Shown here piece by piece: positions 14,691 through 23,620 of a stretch of 64,000 bases of DNA. Numbering within the stretch: the first letter of the stretch is position 1; each line of letters opens with the position of its first letter. Origin of the DNA: Streptomyces sp. cg36 (GTDB taxonomy: Bacteria; Actinomycetota; Actinomycetes; Streptomycetales; Streptomycetaceae); contig NZ_CP163520.1 in the NCBI RefSeq assembly GCF_041080675.1, positions 248,001 through 312,000 on the forward strand, in the 5' to 3' direction. Both the position numbers and the translations under genes were made by a program. The notes beneath the pieces were generated by a model. That model did not search any database, was not told the DNA's origin, and was given only the letters and a program-made list of their open reading frames with translations.

Positions 14691-15472
14691 GCGGGCACGA
14701 CCTGCCGTTCGAGCTGCCCGCCGTGGGGCTCGGCACCTGGCAGATGTGGGGCGAGGACGCCGAGCGGGGCGTCCGCGACGCCATCGAGCTCGGCTACCGG
14801 CTGATCGACACGGCCGCCGCCTACCGCAACGAGAAGGCGGTCGGCGCGGGAATCCGCAGCAGCGGAATCGACCCCGGCGAACTCGTCGTGGTCACCAAGT
14901 TCCCCGAGGAGGAGGCGGGCCGCGAACGAGAAGTCCTGCACACCAGCCTCGACCTCCTCGGCGTCGAGCGCATCGACCTGTGGCTGATCCACGCTCCCCT
15001 GGACGCGGCCGGATCACTGCGCATCTGGGAGCGGTTCCTCGAAGCCCGCGAGGAGGGCCTGGTCCGCGCCATCGGCGTCAGCAACTTCCTCCCGCACCAG
15101 GTGGACGCGCTGACCGAAGCCTCCGGGGTGGCCCCGGCGGTGAACCAGATCGCCTTCGGCCCCCACTACTACGACGCCGACGTCGCCCCGCACCACGCGG
15201 CGCGCGGCATCGCGCTCCAGGCCCACAGCCCCTTCAGCGAGAACGACCTGGCCCACCCCGTACTGCGGGCGATCGCGGAGAGGCACGGATGCACGGCGCG
15301 CCAAGTCCTGCTGCGCTGGCACCGGGCACACCGCGTTCCCACCGTGGTCAAGTCCACCTCCCGCACCCACCTGACCGAGAACCTGGACACCACCGGCCAC
15401 TCACTCGACCCTGTCGACATGGCAGCCCTCGACCGCCTCGGTATCAACCCCACCCCGGGACAGCGCGCATGA
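14687..15472 (+). CDS. Aldo/keto reductase (RiPP locus B)
   Basis: 261 residues from a TTG start in a TTGA overlap. The catalytic tetrad is intact: Asp41, Tyr46 (DTAAAYRNE), Lys71 (VTKFP) and His102 (LIHAP), and the NADPH-binding KSTSRTHLTEN segment is present near the C-terminus. It reduces a carbonyl with NADPH, perhaps an aldehyde or ketone formed on the peptide by an oxygenase or the radical SAM enzyme. Its overlaps on both sides tie it firmly to the operon. A separate aldo/keto reductase lies at 37466-38395. Confidence 0.88.
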   Translation: MSGHDLPFELPAVGLGTWQMWGEDAERGVRDAIELGYRLIDTAAAYRNEKAVGAGIRSSGIDPGELVVVTKFPEEEAGREREVLHTSLDLLGVERIDLWLIHAPLDAAGSLRIWERFLEAREEGLVRAIGVSNFLPHQVDALTEASGVAPAVNQIAFGPHYYDADVAPHHAARGIALQAHSPFSENDLAHPVLRAIAERHGCTARQVLLRWHRAHRVPTVVKSTSRTHLTENLDTTGHSLDPVDMAALDRLGINPTPGQRA

Positions 15473-16443
15473 GAGTTCAATTGGACGCCGTGCGGCGCTC
15501 CTATCAGGTACGGCGCCGCCCCGAGACGGGTTCGCGGCTCACCCGGCTCGTCCGCCGTGAGCACAGCCAGGTCGAGGCGCTGTGCGGGATCGACCTGCGG
15601 ATCGAAGCGGGAGAGTCCGTCGGCTACATCGGACTCAACGGCGCGGGCAAGTCCACGACGATGAAACTGGTCTCCGGCATCCTCACCCCGACGGCCGGCC
15701 GGGTCACCGTCGACGGCCGCGACCCGCACCGCGAACGCCGCAGGCTCTCCGCCGACCTGGGCTACCTCGCGGCCCAGCGCGCCAGCCTCTGGTGGGACCT
15801 GCCCGTCAAGGACTCGTACGAACTGATCCGGCGCGTCTACGGCATCGAGCCCGCCCTGTTCCGCCGCCGCAGCGAGGAGCTGGTGGCCCGGCTCGACATC
15901 GGCAAGCACCTCGACACCCCCGTACGCGAGCTCTCCCTCGGCAACAGGACCCGCGCCGAACTCGTCGGGACCCTGCTCCACGCCCCGAAACTGCTGCTGT
16001 TGGACGAACCCACCATCGGGCTCGACATCTTCGCGCGCGAGGCCATCTGCGGCCTCCTCAAAGGCCTCCGCGAGACCAGCGCGCCCACCATCATGATGGC
16101 CAGCCACGACCTGCGTGACGTGGAGGCGGTCTGCGACCGCATCGTCATGATCGACGCGGGCCGGCTCGTCCACGACGGCAAGATCTCCGACCTGCGCGGG
16201 CTCGGCAGCGGCACCCGCCGCCTGGTCGTCCACCACGCCGAGGGCCACCCCCTGCCCTCGGCGCCCGGCATCGTCCCGGTCAGGACGGCGGCGAAGACGG
16301 TCACCACCTTCGAGTACGCCCAAGGCGACCTGCCCCCGGAGATCGTGTCCGCCCTCTTCTCCGATCCCCTGGTCCACGACGTGCAGCTGGAGTCGCCGAG
16401 CCTGGAACAGCTCATCAAGGACCTCTACGGGAAGGCCGGCTGA
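15469..16443 (+). CDS. ABC transporter ATP-binding protein (RiPP locus B export)
   Basis: 324 residues from an ATG in an ATGA overlap. Walker A is GLNGAGKS, the signature is LSLGNRTRAEL and Walker B is LLLLDEPTIGLD, followed by the H-loop in MASHDL. The C-terminal 85 residues are the extension typical of ABC-2 exporters (DrrA-like). It energises the two permeases encoded next, presumably to export the mature peptide and give self-protection. The signature has N in place of the usual G/Q (LSLGN), seen in this subgroup. Confidence 0.92.
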   Translation: MRVQLDAVRRSYQVRRRPETGSRLTRLVRREHSQVEALCGIDLRIEAGESVGYIGLNGAGKSTTMKLVSGILTPTAGRVTVDGRDPHRERRRLSADLGYLAAQRASLWWDLPVKDSYELIRRVYGIEPALFRRRSEELVARLDIGKHLDTPVRELSLGNRTRAELVGTLLHAPKLLLLDEPTIGLDIFAREAICGLLKGLRETSAPTIMMASHDLRDVEAVCDRIVMIDAGRLVHDGKISDLRGLGSGTRRLVVHHAEGHPLPSAPGIVPVRTAAKTVTTFEYAQGDLPPEIVSALFSDPLVHDVQLESPSLEQLIKDLYGKAG

Positions 16444-16445
16444 CG

Positions 16446-17258
16446 GTGTATCCGCCCCACACCCTGCGCCCCCATCTGGCCGTGGCCCGTATGCAGATCC
16501 GGCTCTCCTTCCACTACCGGACCAGGGCCTTCTCGCAAGGCGTCGGCGCCCTGCTCCTGATCGGCCTCCAGGCCGCGCTGTGGACGGCCGTGTATTCGGG
16601 CGCCGGGGACGACACCCCGGCCGGCTGGCTGAGCCTGCGCCAGACCATGGTCTACGCCGCGGCGGGCACCATCTGGGTGCTGTGCCTGCCCAACCTGGGG
16701 CTCGCCCGCCAGCTCGAAACCAAGATCAGAGACGGGCGCATCACCACCGAACTGCTCCTTCCCATGGGCTTCCTCAGCCAGTGGTTCTCGGCCGCGGTCG
16801 GCCGCTCCCTGGGCATCACCGCCCTGGTGGGACTGCCCGCGGCAGCCGTCGGCGGCGCGCTCCTGCTCCCCTTCGACATCAGCATCGGCTACGTACTCCA
16901 GCTGGCCCTGACGAGCGCCATCGCCTTCGTCATCCTGTTCAACCTCAGCTACATGACCGGACTTTCGGCCTTCTTCATCCGCCGGGTCGAGGGCCTGAAC
17001 GAGGTGCGCGAGGCCCTGCTGCTCCTGCTCGGTGGGTCGATGATGCCCCTCTCCCTCTATCCGGCGCCGCTGCGCGACGCCGTGGTGTGGACCCCGTTCG
17101 CGCACGGCTTCTACACCCCCATCGGCACCCTGGTGAAGGACCCGTTCGTCGACACCCGCCTCATCGTCATCGGGCTCGTCTGGTCCGTCCTGCTGACCGC
17201 GGCGAGCGCCCTGTGCACCCGCGGCAGCCTGCGGAAGCTGGTGATCGCCGGTGGCTGA
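16446..17258 (+). CDS. ABC-2 family transporter permease
   Basis: 270 residues from a GTG 2 nt after the ATPase stop. About six hydrophobic helices are visible, starting at YRTRAFSQGVGALLLIGLQA. It belongs to the ABC-2 group in which two different permeases pair with one ATPase (ABC-2 family DUF6297/YhgE-like grouping not resolved here). Its end overlaps the next permease by 8 nt. Role: half of the export channel for the locus B product (inference from operon). Confidence 0.85.
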   Translation: MYPPHTLRPHLAVARMQIRLSFHYRTRAFSQGVGALLLIGLQAALWTAVYSGAGDDTPAGWLSLRQTMVYAAAGTIWVLCLPNLGLARQLETKIRDGRITTELLLPMGFLSQWFSAAVGRSLGITALVGLPAAAVGGALLLPFDISIGYVLQLALTSAIAFVILFNLSYMTGLSAFFIRRVEGLNEVREALLLLLGGSMMPLSLYPAPLRDAVVWTPFAHGFYTPIGTLVKDPFVDTRLIVIGLVWSVLLTAASALCTRGSLRKLVIAGG

Positions 17259-18057
17259 GCGCCTCGCCGAGTGGCGGAAGTCGATGGACGTCGCCTTCTT
17301 CGCGACCCGGATGAACTTCCGCAGCCATCTGGTGCACCCCGGCGAGGTGGCGCTCGCCAATCTGGGCGCCCTCGTCCAGGCGGTCTCCGGCGCCGCCGTG
17401 TTCATGCTGGCGCTGTCGACCACCGGCATGATCCACGGCTGGTCGCTCGCCCAGTGGGCGGTGCTCACCGGCTTCACCGCCGTGGCCCGCGCCCTGTGGA
17501 ACACCGTCTTCTTCGGCACCCTGGACATCCCCGACATGGTGCGCTCCGGCGAACTCGACCACTACCTCGTCCGCCCCGCCGACCCGCTGACGCTCATCCT
17601 CTTCTCCAAGGTGGACACGGACGTCTGGATCGAGATCGTGGCCGGTCTGGCCACGATGGGAGTGGCCCTCCACGTCAGCGGCGCCGAACTCGGCGCACAG
17701 GTCCTGCTGTTCATCCCCGTGGCCCTCCTGGGCGCCGCGCTCGTCTTCGCCGCCCTGCACCTGGCCGTCACCTCGCTGTCCTTCTGGCTGCGCCACGACG
17801 CCATGCTGTCCATGCTGATCTGGCGGCTCGACAGCTTCGCGCAACTGCCCATGAGCTTCTACCCGAAGTGGGTCCTGACCGCGTTCTCCACGGTCGTCCC
17901 CTTCGCGTTCGTCGGCTACTACCCCTGCCTCTACATCCTCGGCAAGACGCACTCGCCCCTCGTGTGGGCGTTCCCCCTCGCCGGTCCCCTGCTCATGATC
18001 CCCGCGGTCCTGCTGTGGCGCCGCGGGCTCGCCCGCTACAGCAGCACCGGCACCTGA
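17251..18057 (+). CDS. ABC-2 family transporter permease, second subunit
   Basis: 268 residues from a GTG, overlapping the first permease by 8 nt. About six transmembrane helices; the mid-region SGELDHYLVRPADPL is the conserved cytoplasmic loop of this ABC-2 subgroup (domain PF06182-like). It pairs with the preceding permease. The stop shares a base with the start of the PhyH gene (TGATG). Confidence 0.86.
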   Translation: MAERLAEWRKSMDVAFFATRMNFRSHLVHPGEVALANLGALVQAVSGAAVFMLALSTTGMIHGWSLAQWAVLTGFTAVARALWNTVFFGTLDIPDMVRSGELDHYLVRPADPLTLILFSKVDTDVWIEIVAGLATMGVALHVSGAELGAQVLLFIPVALLGAALVFAALHLAVTSLSFWLRHDAMLSMLIWRLDSFAQLPMSFYPKWVLTAFSTVVPFAFVGYYPCLYILGKTHSPLVWAFPLAGPLLMIPAVLLWRRGLARYSSTGT

Positions 18058-18785
18058 TGAGGAGCTCCGAAGTGAACCACCTCGCGACCTTCGAACGCGA
18101 CGGATACCTCGTCCTGGACCTCTTCTCCGAGGACGAGGTGGCGCGGCTCAAGCGCATGCTCTCCGCCCTGATCAACCCGCCCGCCTCCGACCGGCACCCC
18201 CGCCTGCACGTCCACGCCGCGTCGGAGACCCCCTTGCCGCGGCTCGACCCGTACAACCCCTACGCCGTGTGGAAGGTCGTCAACACCCCTCTCGCCGGGG
18301 ACGACTGGTACGCCCTGGTCAACGACCGGCGCGTCCTCGACGTCGTCGGCGAGCTCCTGGGGCCCGACATCAACCTCCACATGGGGTTCGCCCGTATGCG
18401 CCCCTCCGGGCTGCGCGCCGAGGAGGGCTGGCACCGCGACCTCGACACCGACCGGCACACCCTGCCGGAACTGGTCACCGCGCTCCTCTACCTGGACGAC
18501 ATGGACGCCGAGTCCGGCGCCACCCTGGTCTGGCCCGGCAGCCACCGCCACGACAGGGACGCACCCGCCGACCACGAGGCCGTCCCGGTGCCCGCCCGCC
18601 CGGGCTCCGTCCTCTTCCTGCACTGCCTAACCCTGCACCGCGCCAGCACCAACCTCACCACGCGCCACCGCTCCATCCTGATCAACGAATACAAGAGCGC
18701 CCGCACGACCGAACTCACCCCCAACGACGCCGCCTTCGGCGACCTGCCGCTCCGCCGAGGGGGCCGTAACCTCGTCGAGCTGTGA
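18057..18785 (+). CDS. Phytanoyl-CoA dioxygenase (PhyH) family oxygenase (RiPP locus B)
   Basis: 242 residues. It opens with a typical PhyH N-terminus (FERDGYLVLDLFSEDEV) and has the Fe(II) triad His126-x-Asp128 (WHRDLD) and His194 (TLHRAS), with an Arg downstream (RHRSILINEY) placed to bind 2-oxoglutarate. It is the third Fe/2-oxoglutarate enzyme of the operon, so at least three oxidations of the peptide are plausible. The ATG is in a TGATG overlap; a GTG 15 nt later has AGGAG upstream and is an alternative start. Confidence 0.88.
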   Translation: MRSSEVNHLATFERDGYLVLDLFSEDEVARLKRMLSALINPPASDRHPRLHVHAASETPLPRLDPYNPYAVWKVVNTPLAGDDWYALVNDRRVLDVVGELLGPDINLHMGFARMRPSGLRAEEGWHRDLDTDRHTLPELVTALLYLDDMDAESGATLVWPGSHRHDRDAPADHEAVPVPARPGSVLFLHCLTLHRASTNLTTRHRSILINEYKSARTTELTPNDAAFGDLPLRRGGRNLVEL

Positions 18786-19095
18786 CGACAGAGGGGCGCA
18801 CAACCCCGGCGGGCGGCCCCGCCCGGCGGCCTCCCGGCCCCGGGCGAAGATCTCGGCCGCTGCCGACGACTCGCCCCCAGGTGGCGTTCGGGCCAAGCTG
18901 ACGCCCTCCGGCCAGGGCCCGTAGGCACTCTGGCGTCACACCCGTTGACGGCTCTACCGTGGCACGGAGAAGCATCCGGAATCACAGCCCGCTCATTATC
19001 ACAGCCCGTTCATTTGTATGTCATGCACGCACCATCTTCTGGCCCCGTCATTCACCACATCCGTGACCTTGACGACTCCAGGCAAGAGGTGAGCC
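18786..19095. other. Intergenic gap after RiPP locus B
   Basis: 310 bp with no gene. A GC hairpin (CGGGCGG / CCGCCCG, 18810-18825) follows the PhyH gene and may end the operon transcript, though its loop is very tight. The distal half, closer to AT-balanced, presumably carries the promoter of the metalloprotease gene; no convincing -35/-10 pair was found. Confidence 0.45.
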
Positions 19096-21132
19096 ATGTT
19101 CGTACAGCACACGCGCCCGCGCCCGCGCCGTCGACCGCACCGGCTCGGCATCGTCGTCCTGCTCCTCGGCGTCATCGCCGCCGTCGCGGCCGGACCCGCC
19201 AGGGCGACACCGGACGCGGCGCCCTGGGGGGCGCCCTTGGTCCGGCCGCTCGATCCCCAGCACTGGCGCAACCCCGACGACATGACCTGGGCCGAATACC
19301 GTTCCGTCCCGGGCACGAACTGGGCCGACCCCGACCTCCAGCCCACCCGGCGCAAGTTCAAAGGCGCCCTCGTCCTGCTGGACTACCCCGACGAGGACTT
19401 CTCCGTCACCAAACCCGCCGGCACCGCCAAGTTCGGCAATCCGCAGCCCAGCGCCTCCAACATCCCCCGCGCCCAACTCACCAGGTTCTACCAGGACTTC
19501 CTCAACAAGCCCGGGACGCTCAACCACGGGCACACCATCAACGAGTACTGGATGGAGGATTCCGGCGGGCGCTTCGGCGTCGACCTGACGGCCTTCGGCG
19601 CCTACCGCATGCCGGGCAAGTCCTACCAGTACGGCATCGAACCCGGCATGAACCCGGACGCCTGCCCCGTCAAGGACACCTGCGGCAAGGACATCCGCAC
19701 CGACGGCAAGCGGGCCTGGGTCGCCGACGTGGGCGCCGGCCGGGCCGGCCAGTTCGACTTCGTCTTCTACCTCACCGCCGGAGTGGACGAGTCGTCCAGC
19801 TGGCAGGAGTTCGGGCAGATGAAGTTCGCCACCGCCCAGGACGTACCGGCCGCGTATGGACCTCCCTCCCCCATCGCCTCGGGCCAGAATTCGGCACGGA
19901 CCCGCTATGTGCCGTGGACGTCCTGGCAGTCGGCCGCCCGCATCTGGCCCAACGCCGCCAACGGCTCCTCCACCCAGGCCGAGAGCTCCGGCATGGCCAC
20001 CTTCGCCCATGAACTCAGCCACATCCTGGGCATCGGCGACAACTACAACAACCCCTACGGCACCCCGCTCAGCCGCGCCTACACCGGCATCTGGGGCATG
20101 CTCTCGCGCGGTACGTTCAACGGCCCCGGCGGGCCGCACACCCGCTGGCAGATACCCGCCACGGCGGGCGGCTCCATGGGCGCCCAGCACATCCTGCGCG
20201 ACAAGCTCAAACTCGGCATGGTCGACGAGCACAACGTCCTGCGCCTGGACCGCGACGCCCTCAAGGGCTCCGGCCCCGTCGTCGCCCGCGTCACCGCCCG
20301 CTCCGCCCCGCCCGGAGACAACGGGCTGACCGGCGTCAACATCACCATGGCCCGCGACCTGTCGCCCACCTGCGACCGGGCCACCGACCCGCTGTGCGAC
20401 GGCGGCGGCTACAACAACTACACCGTCGAGGTCGTCGACCGCATGGGCATGGACTCCTTCACCCCCGACAACGGCGCCCTGCTCACCAAGACCAAGAACG
20501 CCGACAACGCCCCGTTCGCCTGGGTGGTCGACGCACACCCCGAGGACATCGACCTGGTGGACTTCATCCGCCCCGACGGAACACCGCAGAAGATCACGAT
20601 CGGCGACTACCGGCAGCTCAGCGACGCGCTCTTCCACGCCGGGGCCGACTCCGGCAGCTCGTACGAGTACACCGACACGGCCAACCGCCTGCACTTCTAC
20701 ATCCTCAACATGCGGCGCGACGCCACCGGCGTGCTCTCCTACGACATCGGCATCAAGTCCTTGGACGGCGCCGGGCCGCAGACCCGCGCGGTCGCCCTCA
20801 CCAAGGGCTCCGTCACCAGCGCACCCGCCACGGGACGGGCCGTGTGCACCTTCGGCCTCACCAACACCGGACAGCCCGACCCCGAGAACCGGCAGCACCT
20901 GTCCTCCGACATCTACCGGCTGACGGCCGCCACCTCCGCTCGCGGCTGGTCGACATGGCTCCCCAACCGCATCACCGCCACGGCCGCCGGGGCCTCCACC
21001 CCCGTCGACGTCGCCGTCACCGCCCAACCGGGCGCCGCACGCAAGGGCACCGTGACCCTCACCGCCCGCTCGGAGAGCGACCCGACCAGAACAGCCCAGG
21101 CCACCTGCGCGCTGCCGAAACCCGTCAGGTGA
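19096..21132 (+). CDS. Secreted M6-family-like metalloprotease
   Basis: 678 residues. A Sec signal peptide (basic PRPRRRPHRLG, hydrophobic IVVLLLGVIAAVAA, cleavage near ARATPDA) precedes an M6-like catalytic domain with the extended zinc motif HELSHILGIGD. The substrate is unknown. M6 members include immune inhibitor A and many secreted Streptomyces peptidases. The C-terminal 150 residues look like a beta-sandwich (alpha-galactosidase NEW3-like) domain. It lies 310 bp after RiPP locus B and could be unrelated, or could trim the exported leader outside the cell (weak inference). Confidence 0.88.
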   Translation: MFVQHTRPRPRRRPHRLGIVVLLLGVIAAVAAGPARATPDAAPWGAPLVRPLDPQHWRNPDDMTWAEYRSVPGTNWADPDLQPTRRKFKGALVLLDYPDEDFSVTKPAGTAKFGNPQPSASNIPRAQLTRFYQDFLNKPGTLNHGHTINEYWMEDSGGRFGVDLTAFGAYRMPGKSYQYGIEPGMNPDACPVKDTCGKDIRTDGKRAWVADVGAGRAGQFDFVFYLTAGVDESSSWQEFGQMKFATAQDVPAAYGPPSPIASGQNSARTRYVPWTSWQSAARIWPNAANGSSTQAESSGMATFAHELSHILGIGDNYNNPYGTPLSRAYTGIWGMLSRGTFNGPGGPHTRWQIPATAGGSMGAQHILRDKLKLGMVDEHNVLRLDRDALKGSGPVVARVTARSAPPGDNGLTGVNITMARDLSPTCDRATDPLCDGGGYNNYTVEVVDRMGMDSFTPDNGALLTKTKNADNAPFAWVVDAHPEDIDLVDFIRPDGTPQKITIGDYRQLSDALFHAGADSGSSYEYTDTANRLHFYILNMRRDATGVLSYDIGIKSLDGAGPQTRAVALTKGSVTSAPATGRAVCTFGLTNTGQPDPENRQHLSSDIYRLTAATSARGWSTWLPNRITATAAGASTPVDVAVTAQPGAARKGTVTLTARSESDPTRTAQATCALPKPVR

Positions 21133-21418
21133 CCTCTGCCCCACACATGTGCGGGAGGCGAGCGTCGGCAACGCTCCCTCCCGCACCACCCACCGTTTGG
21201 ATCACGCCCCTCGCTGCTCTAAACTGGCCTGTTCGAAACCGACGGCTCCACCCGGGGCCGCGGCCTCGGACCGTCCGTGAGGGAACGCACTGGGCGCCGT
21301 AGGACTGACCGCGCGCATACGAACGCGTATGAAGAAGGAGGTGTCGCCGTGAAGCGGCGAACCCAGCCGCCCGCCCGGATGGACCGGGGGCCCGGGCGGC
21401 GGTTCCGGAAGGAACACG

Positions 21419-21724
21419 ATGTCCCGTACGGACAAGACCAAACCCCTGTGGGTACGCCACCAGGAGCACGGCCCGCGCGCGATCCACGACCACCGCGACG
21501 GCCCCTGCGACCTGCCGCCGCGCCCGGCACGTGAAGCGTCGGACACCCACTGCCGTTGGGAGCACCCCGGCGCACTCCTGTTCCGCCACTCCTGCTGCTC
21601 GGGATGCACGGTGCGCGGCTGCGTCACCGAACGCCAGCAGGCGGCCCGCCTGGGCAACCGCAAGGAACGCTACGCAGGCCGGCGCGCGGCCCGTCGCGAC
21701 GCCGCCGAACGCGGCGCCGCCTGA
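21419..21724 (+). CDS. Small Cys-rich conserved Streptomyces protein, unknown function
   Basis: 101 residues behind GGAAGGAACACG-ATG. It starts MSRTDKTKPLWVRHQEHGP, a start I recall from a family of small Streptomyces hypotheticals. Conserved-looking Cys positions (CDLPPRP, HCRWEHP, CCSGCTVRGC) suggest a zinc-binding site, followed by a strongly basic Arg-rich tail (GNRKERYAGRRAARRDAAE) that could bind nucleic acid. No function is known to me. Confidence 0.7.
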   Translation: MSRTDKTKPLWVRHQEHGPRAIHDHRDGPCDLPPRPAREASDTHCRWEHPGALLFRHSCCSGCTVRGCVTERQQAARLGNRKERYAGRRAARRDAAERGAA

Positions 21725-21817
21725 CCCGCCCACCGCCACGGACACCCCGCGAGCCCGGCCCCGCAGTCACCAGGAAGGGGCCAGGCTGTGCGGGGACGGC
21801 CGCGCCCCCCCACCCGA

Positions 21818-22543
21818 TCAGGCGGACCGCTCGTGCAGGGCGAGTACCGCACTGAGGGCGGTGGCACCGTCGAGGAGGGCTCGGGACCGAGCCGTGAGGG
21901 CGGCGTCCCTGGCGGACAGTGCCGCGACGACATCCTCCGAGCTGCGCGTACGCCGCAACTCCAGCATGAGCGCGCGCAGTGGGGCGATGCGGTGTCCAGC
22001 CTTGCGCAGTTGATGAACGATCCGCGCGTCCCGCACCTGATCCGGTGTGTAGCGTCGCGTTCCGCGCACGGCGTCCTGGTCCGGGACGACGAGGGCTTCC
22101 GCGTGCCAGTGCCGCAGGGTCGAAGGGCGGACACCGAGGGCGGCCGCGAGTTCGGAGACGCCCATGGAATCCGACGGGCGCACCTCCTGGATGGGCTCGC
22201 CGGAGATCACGGCGGCGGCTTCCTCGGCCTGCCTCAGCCGCGCGCGCTCTGCGGCGAGGCGGGCGTGCGCCGCGTCGAGAAGGGCGAGCGCCCGTGAGAC
22301 GGGGGTCTGATGAAAGGCCCGCACGATCGCCTTGGCCTCCGTCGGCCCCACGCCCGCGGCGAGGGCCCGGTAGGCCAGCGCGGACCGCAGGTGCACCTCT
22401 CCATAGACGCGGTAGCCCGTGGACGTGCGCGTCGCGGTCGGCAGCACACCGTCGCGCTCAAGATTGCGCACCTGTTGAACGGAGTACCCGACGCGCCGTG
22501 CCACATCAGCGGTGCGCAGCCGGTCCGAGTTGAGACTTGGCAC
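21818..22543 (-). CDS. MerR-family regulator with two HTH regions
   Basis: 241 residues from a GTG. Residues 10-80 form a MerR HTH (RTADVARRVGYSVQQVRNLERDGVLP..TGYRVYGEVHLRSAL). A second MerR-like HTH follows near 125-190 (GVSELAAALGVRPSTLRHWHAEALVVPD..TRRYTPDQVRDARIVHQL). Tandem MerR HTHs in one chain are known in some Streptomyces regulators. No Cys-based metal site is visible. It is divergent from the DUF6194 gene, which may be its target. Confidence 0.87.
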   Translation of the reverse strand: MPSLNSDRLRTADVARRVGYSVQQVRNLERDGVLPTATRTSTGYRVYGEVHLRSALAYRALAAGVGPTEAKAIVRAFHQTPVSRALALLDAAHARLAAERARLRQAEEAAAVISGEPIQEVRPSDSMGVSELAAALGVRPSTLRHWHAEALVVPDQDAVRGTRRYTPDQVRDARIVHQLRKAGHRIAPLRALMLELRRTRSSEDVVAALSARDAALTARSRALLDGATALSAVLALHERSA

Positions 22544-22606
22544 CCGAAAATCCCTCTGCCTCCGCCTCGAAGCCTCCACAAGCACTTCAATGTAACGCTG
22601 AAGCAC

Positions 22607-23083
22607 ATGACCATCGACGAAATCATCGGCTTCGTGGAAAGCCTCGACGGCGTGCTGACCATCAGTCCCGTGTCCGGCGACGGCACACCGGAGATCAGCT
22701 GGGGCGACACGTTCTTCTCCTACGCGCCTGACGGCACGGTTCCCACGACGGCGCAGCCGTTCGCGACCGTCGTCACCAAGAACTACCCCGGCGACGACGC
22801 CTCCCGCCTGGACAGGCCGGACGCCTTCCGCGTGAACATCGCCGCCGGGAGGGAGGCGTTCATCCGGTGGACCGGCCACGCGCCACGCGAGGCGGCTCCC
22901 GCCGAGGTCGACCCGAGCGCCACCGACACCGTGCTCGCGCACCCCGTGTACGGCACCTCCGGCTGGCTGGCGATCGTGAACCCCGGCCCGCGCACCGAAG
23001 CGGCCACACGTGAGCTGCTGCGTACGGCCCATCACCTCGCGCGCGCACGCCATGCGCGACGCACGGAACCGCCGGCGCGATGA
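22607..23083 (+). CDS. DUF6194-family protein
   Basis: 158 residues starting MTIDEIIGFVESLDGV, with WGDTFFSYAPDG and FATVVTKNYPGDD motifs that I associate with DUF6194, a Streptomyces-rich family of small soluble proteins of unknown function; the fold resembles YjbR/MmcQ-like proteins in layout (RVNIAAGREAFIRW). It is divergent from the two-HTH MerR regulator, with 63 bp between starts. Confidence 0.75.
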   Translation: MTIDEIIGFVESLDGVLTISPVSGDGTPEISWGDTFFSYAPDGTVPTTAQPFATVVTKNYPGDDASRLDRPDAFRVNIAAGREAFIRWTGHAPREAAPAEVDPSATDTVLAHPVYGTSGWLAIVNPGPRTEAATRELLRTAHHLARARHARRTEPPAR

Positions 23084-23096
23084 AGGATCCGCAGTC

Positions 23097-23122
23097 CGTC
23101 CCGTGAACGCGTCCACGGGACG
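23097..23122. terminator. Bidirectional terminator between convergent genes
   Basis: Perfect 9-bp arms CGTCCCGTG / CACGGGACG with an 8-nt loop, between the ends of the DUF6194 and DoxX genes. Confidence 0.7.
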
Positions 23123-23181
23123 CTGACAGCGTCTGCCTCCTGCTTCGTCAGGCCCGCCCAGGGTCCGTGCACTGCGCCTGG

Positions 23182-23541
23182 TCACAGCCCGGTGGCCAGC
23201 CAGATCGTCACGGCCGAGGTGGCGAGAAGGGTGAGGTTGAGGGTGATCTGGCGGTCGTCGCCGGTCAGGTGGACGACGACCGCACCGATCTGCAGGACGA
23301 CGAAACCCATGGCCGCTGCCGACGCCGACCAGACGGCGAGGCCGGTCAGCGGTGGCAGGATCAGTCCCGTGGCGCCGAGCAGTTCGACCGTTCCCAGTGC
23401 CCTGACGGCGGGCAGCGGGACGCGGTCGACCCAGGCCATCATGGGCCGGAGTTGATCGCGGCTGCGGATCACCTTCATCGCGCCCGCGTAGAGGTAGAAG
23501 AGGGCGAGGAACGCCGCGACGATCCAGTAGGCGATGTTCAT
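23182..23541 (-). CDS. DoxX-family membrane protein
   Basis: 119 residues with four hydrophobic helices: IAYWIVAAFLALFYLYAGAMK, the AVRALGTVELLGATGLIL region, AVWSASAAAMGFVVLQIGAV and the C-terminal LLATSAVTIWLA. The GAMK and G-x-xELLGA-x-GL motifs are typical of the DoxX-like (DUF6653/SURF4-type) family. Its function is poorly known; some members link to redox balance or quinones. It lies 79 bp downstream of the cupin gene on the same strand, probably the same transcript. Confidence 0.85.
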   Translation of the reverse strand: MNIAYWIVAAFLALFYLYAGAMKVIRSRDQLRPMMAWVDRVPLPAVRALGTVELLGATGLILPPLTGLAVWSASAAAMGFVVLQIGAVVVHLTGDDRQITLNLTLLATSAVTIWLATGL

Positions 23542-23620
23542 GGTTCCCGTTCCTGGGGCACCGGCGCCCGGTGCCCGCTCGATTGCGTGAATTGCCGCAG
23601 GGGCCGTAGGCCCGGGGCCT

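Noticed and set aside
21349..21534. A 61-codon frame with a GGAGG site overlapping the small Cys-rich gene.
   Set aside because: Most of its length overlaps the better-supported gene in another frame, and its Arg/Pro-rich composition looks like a shadow.
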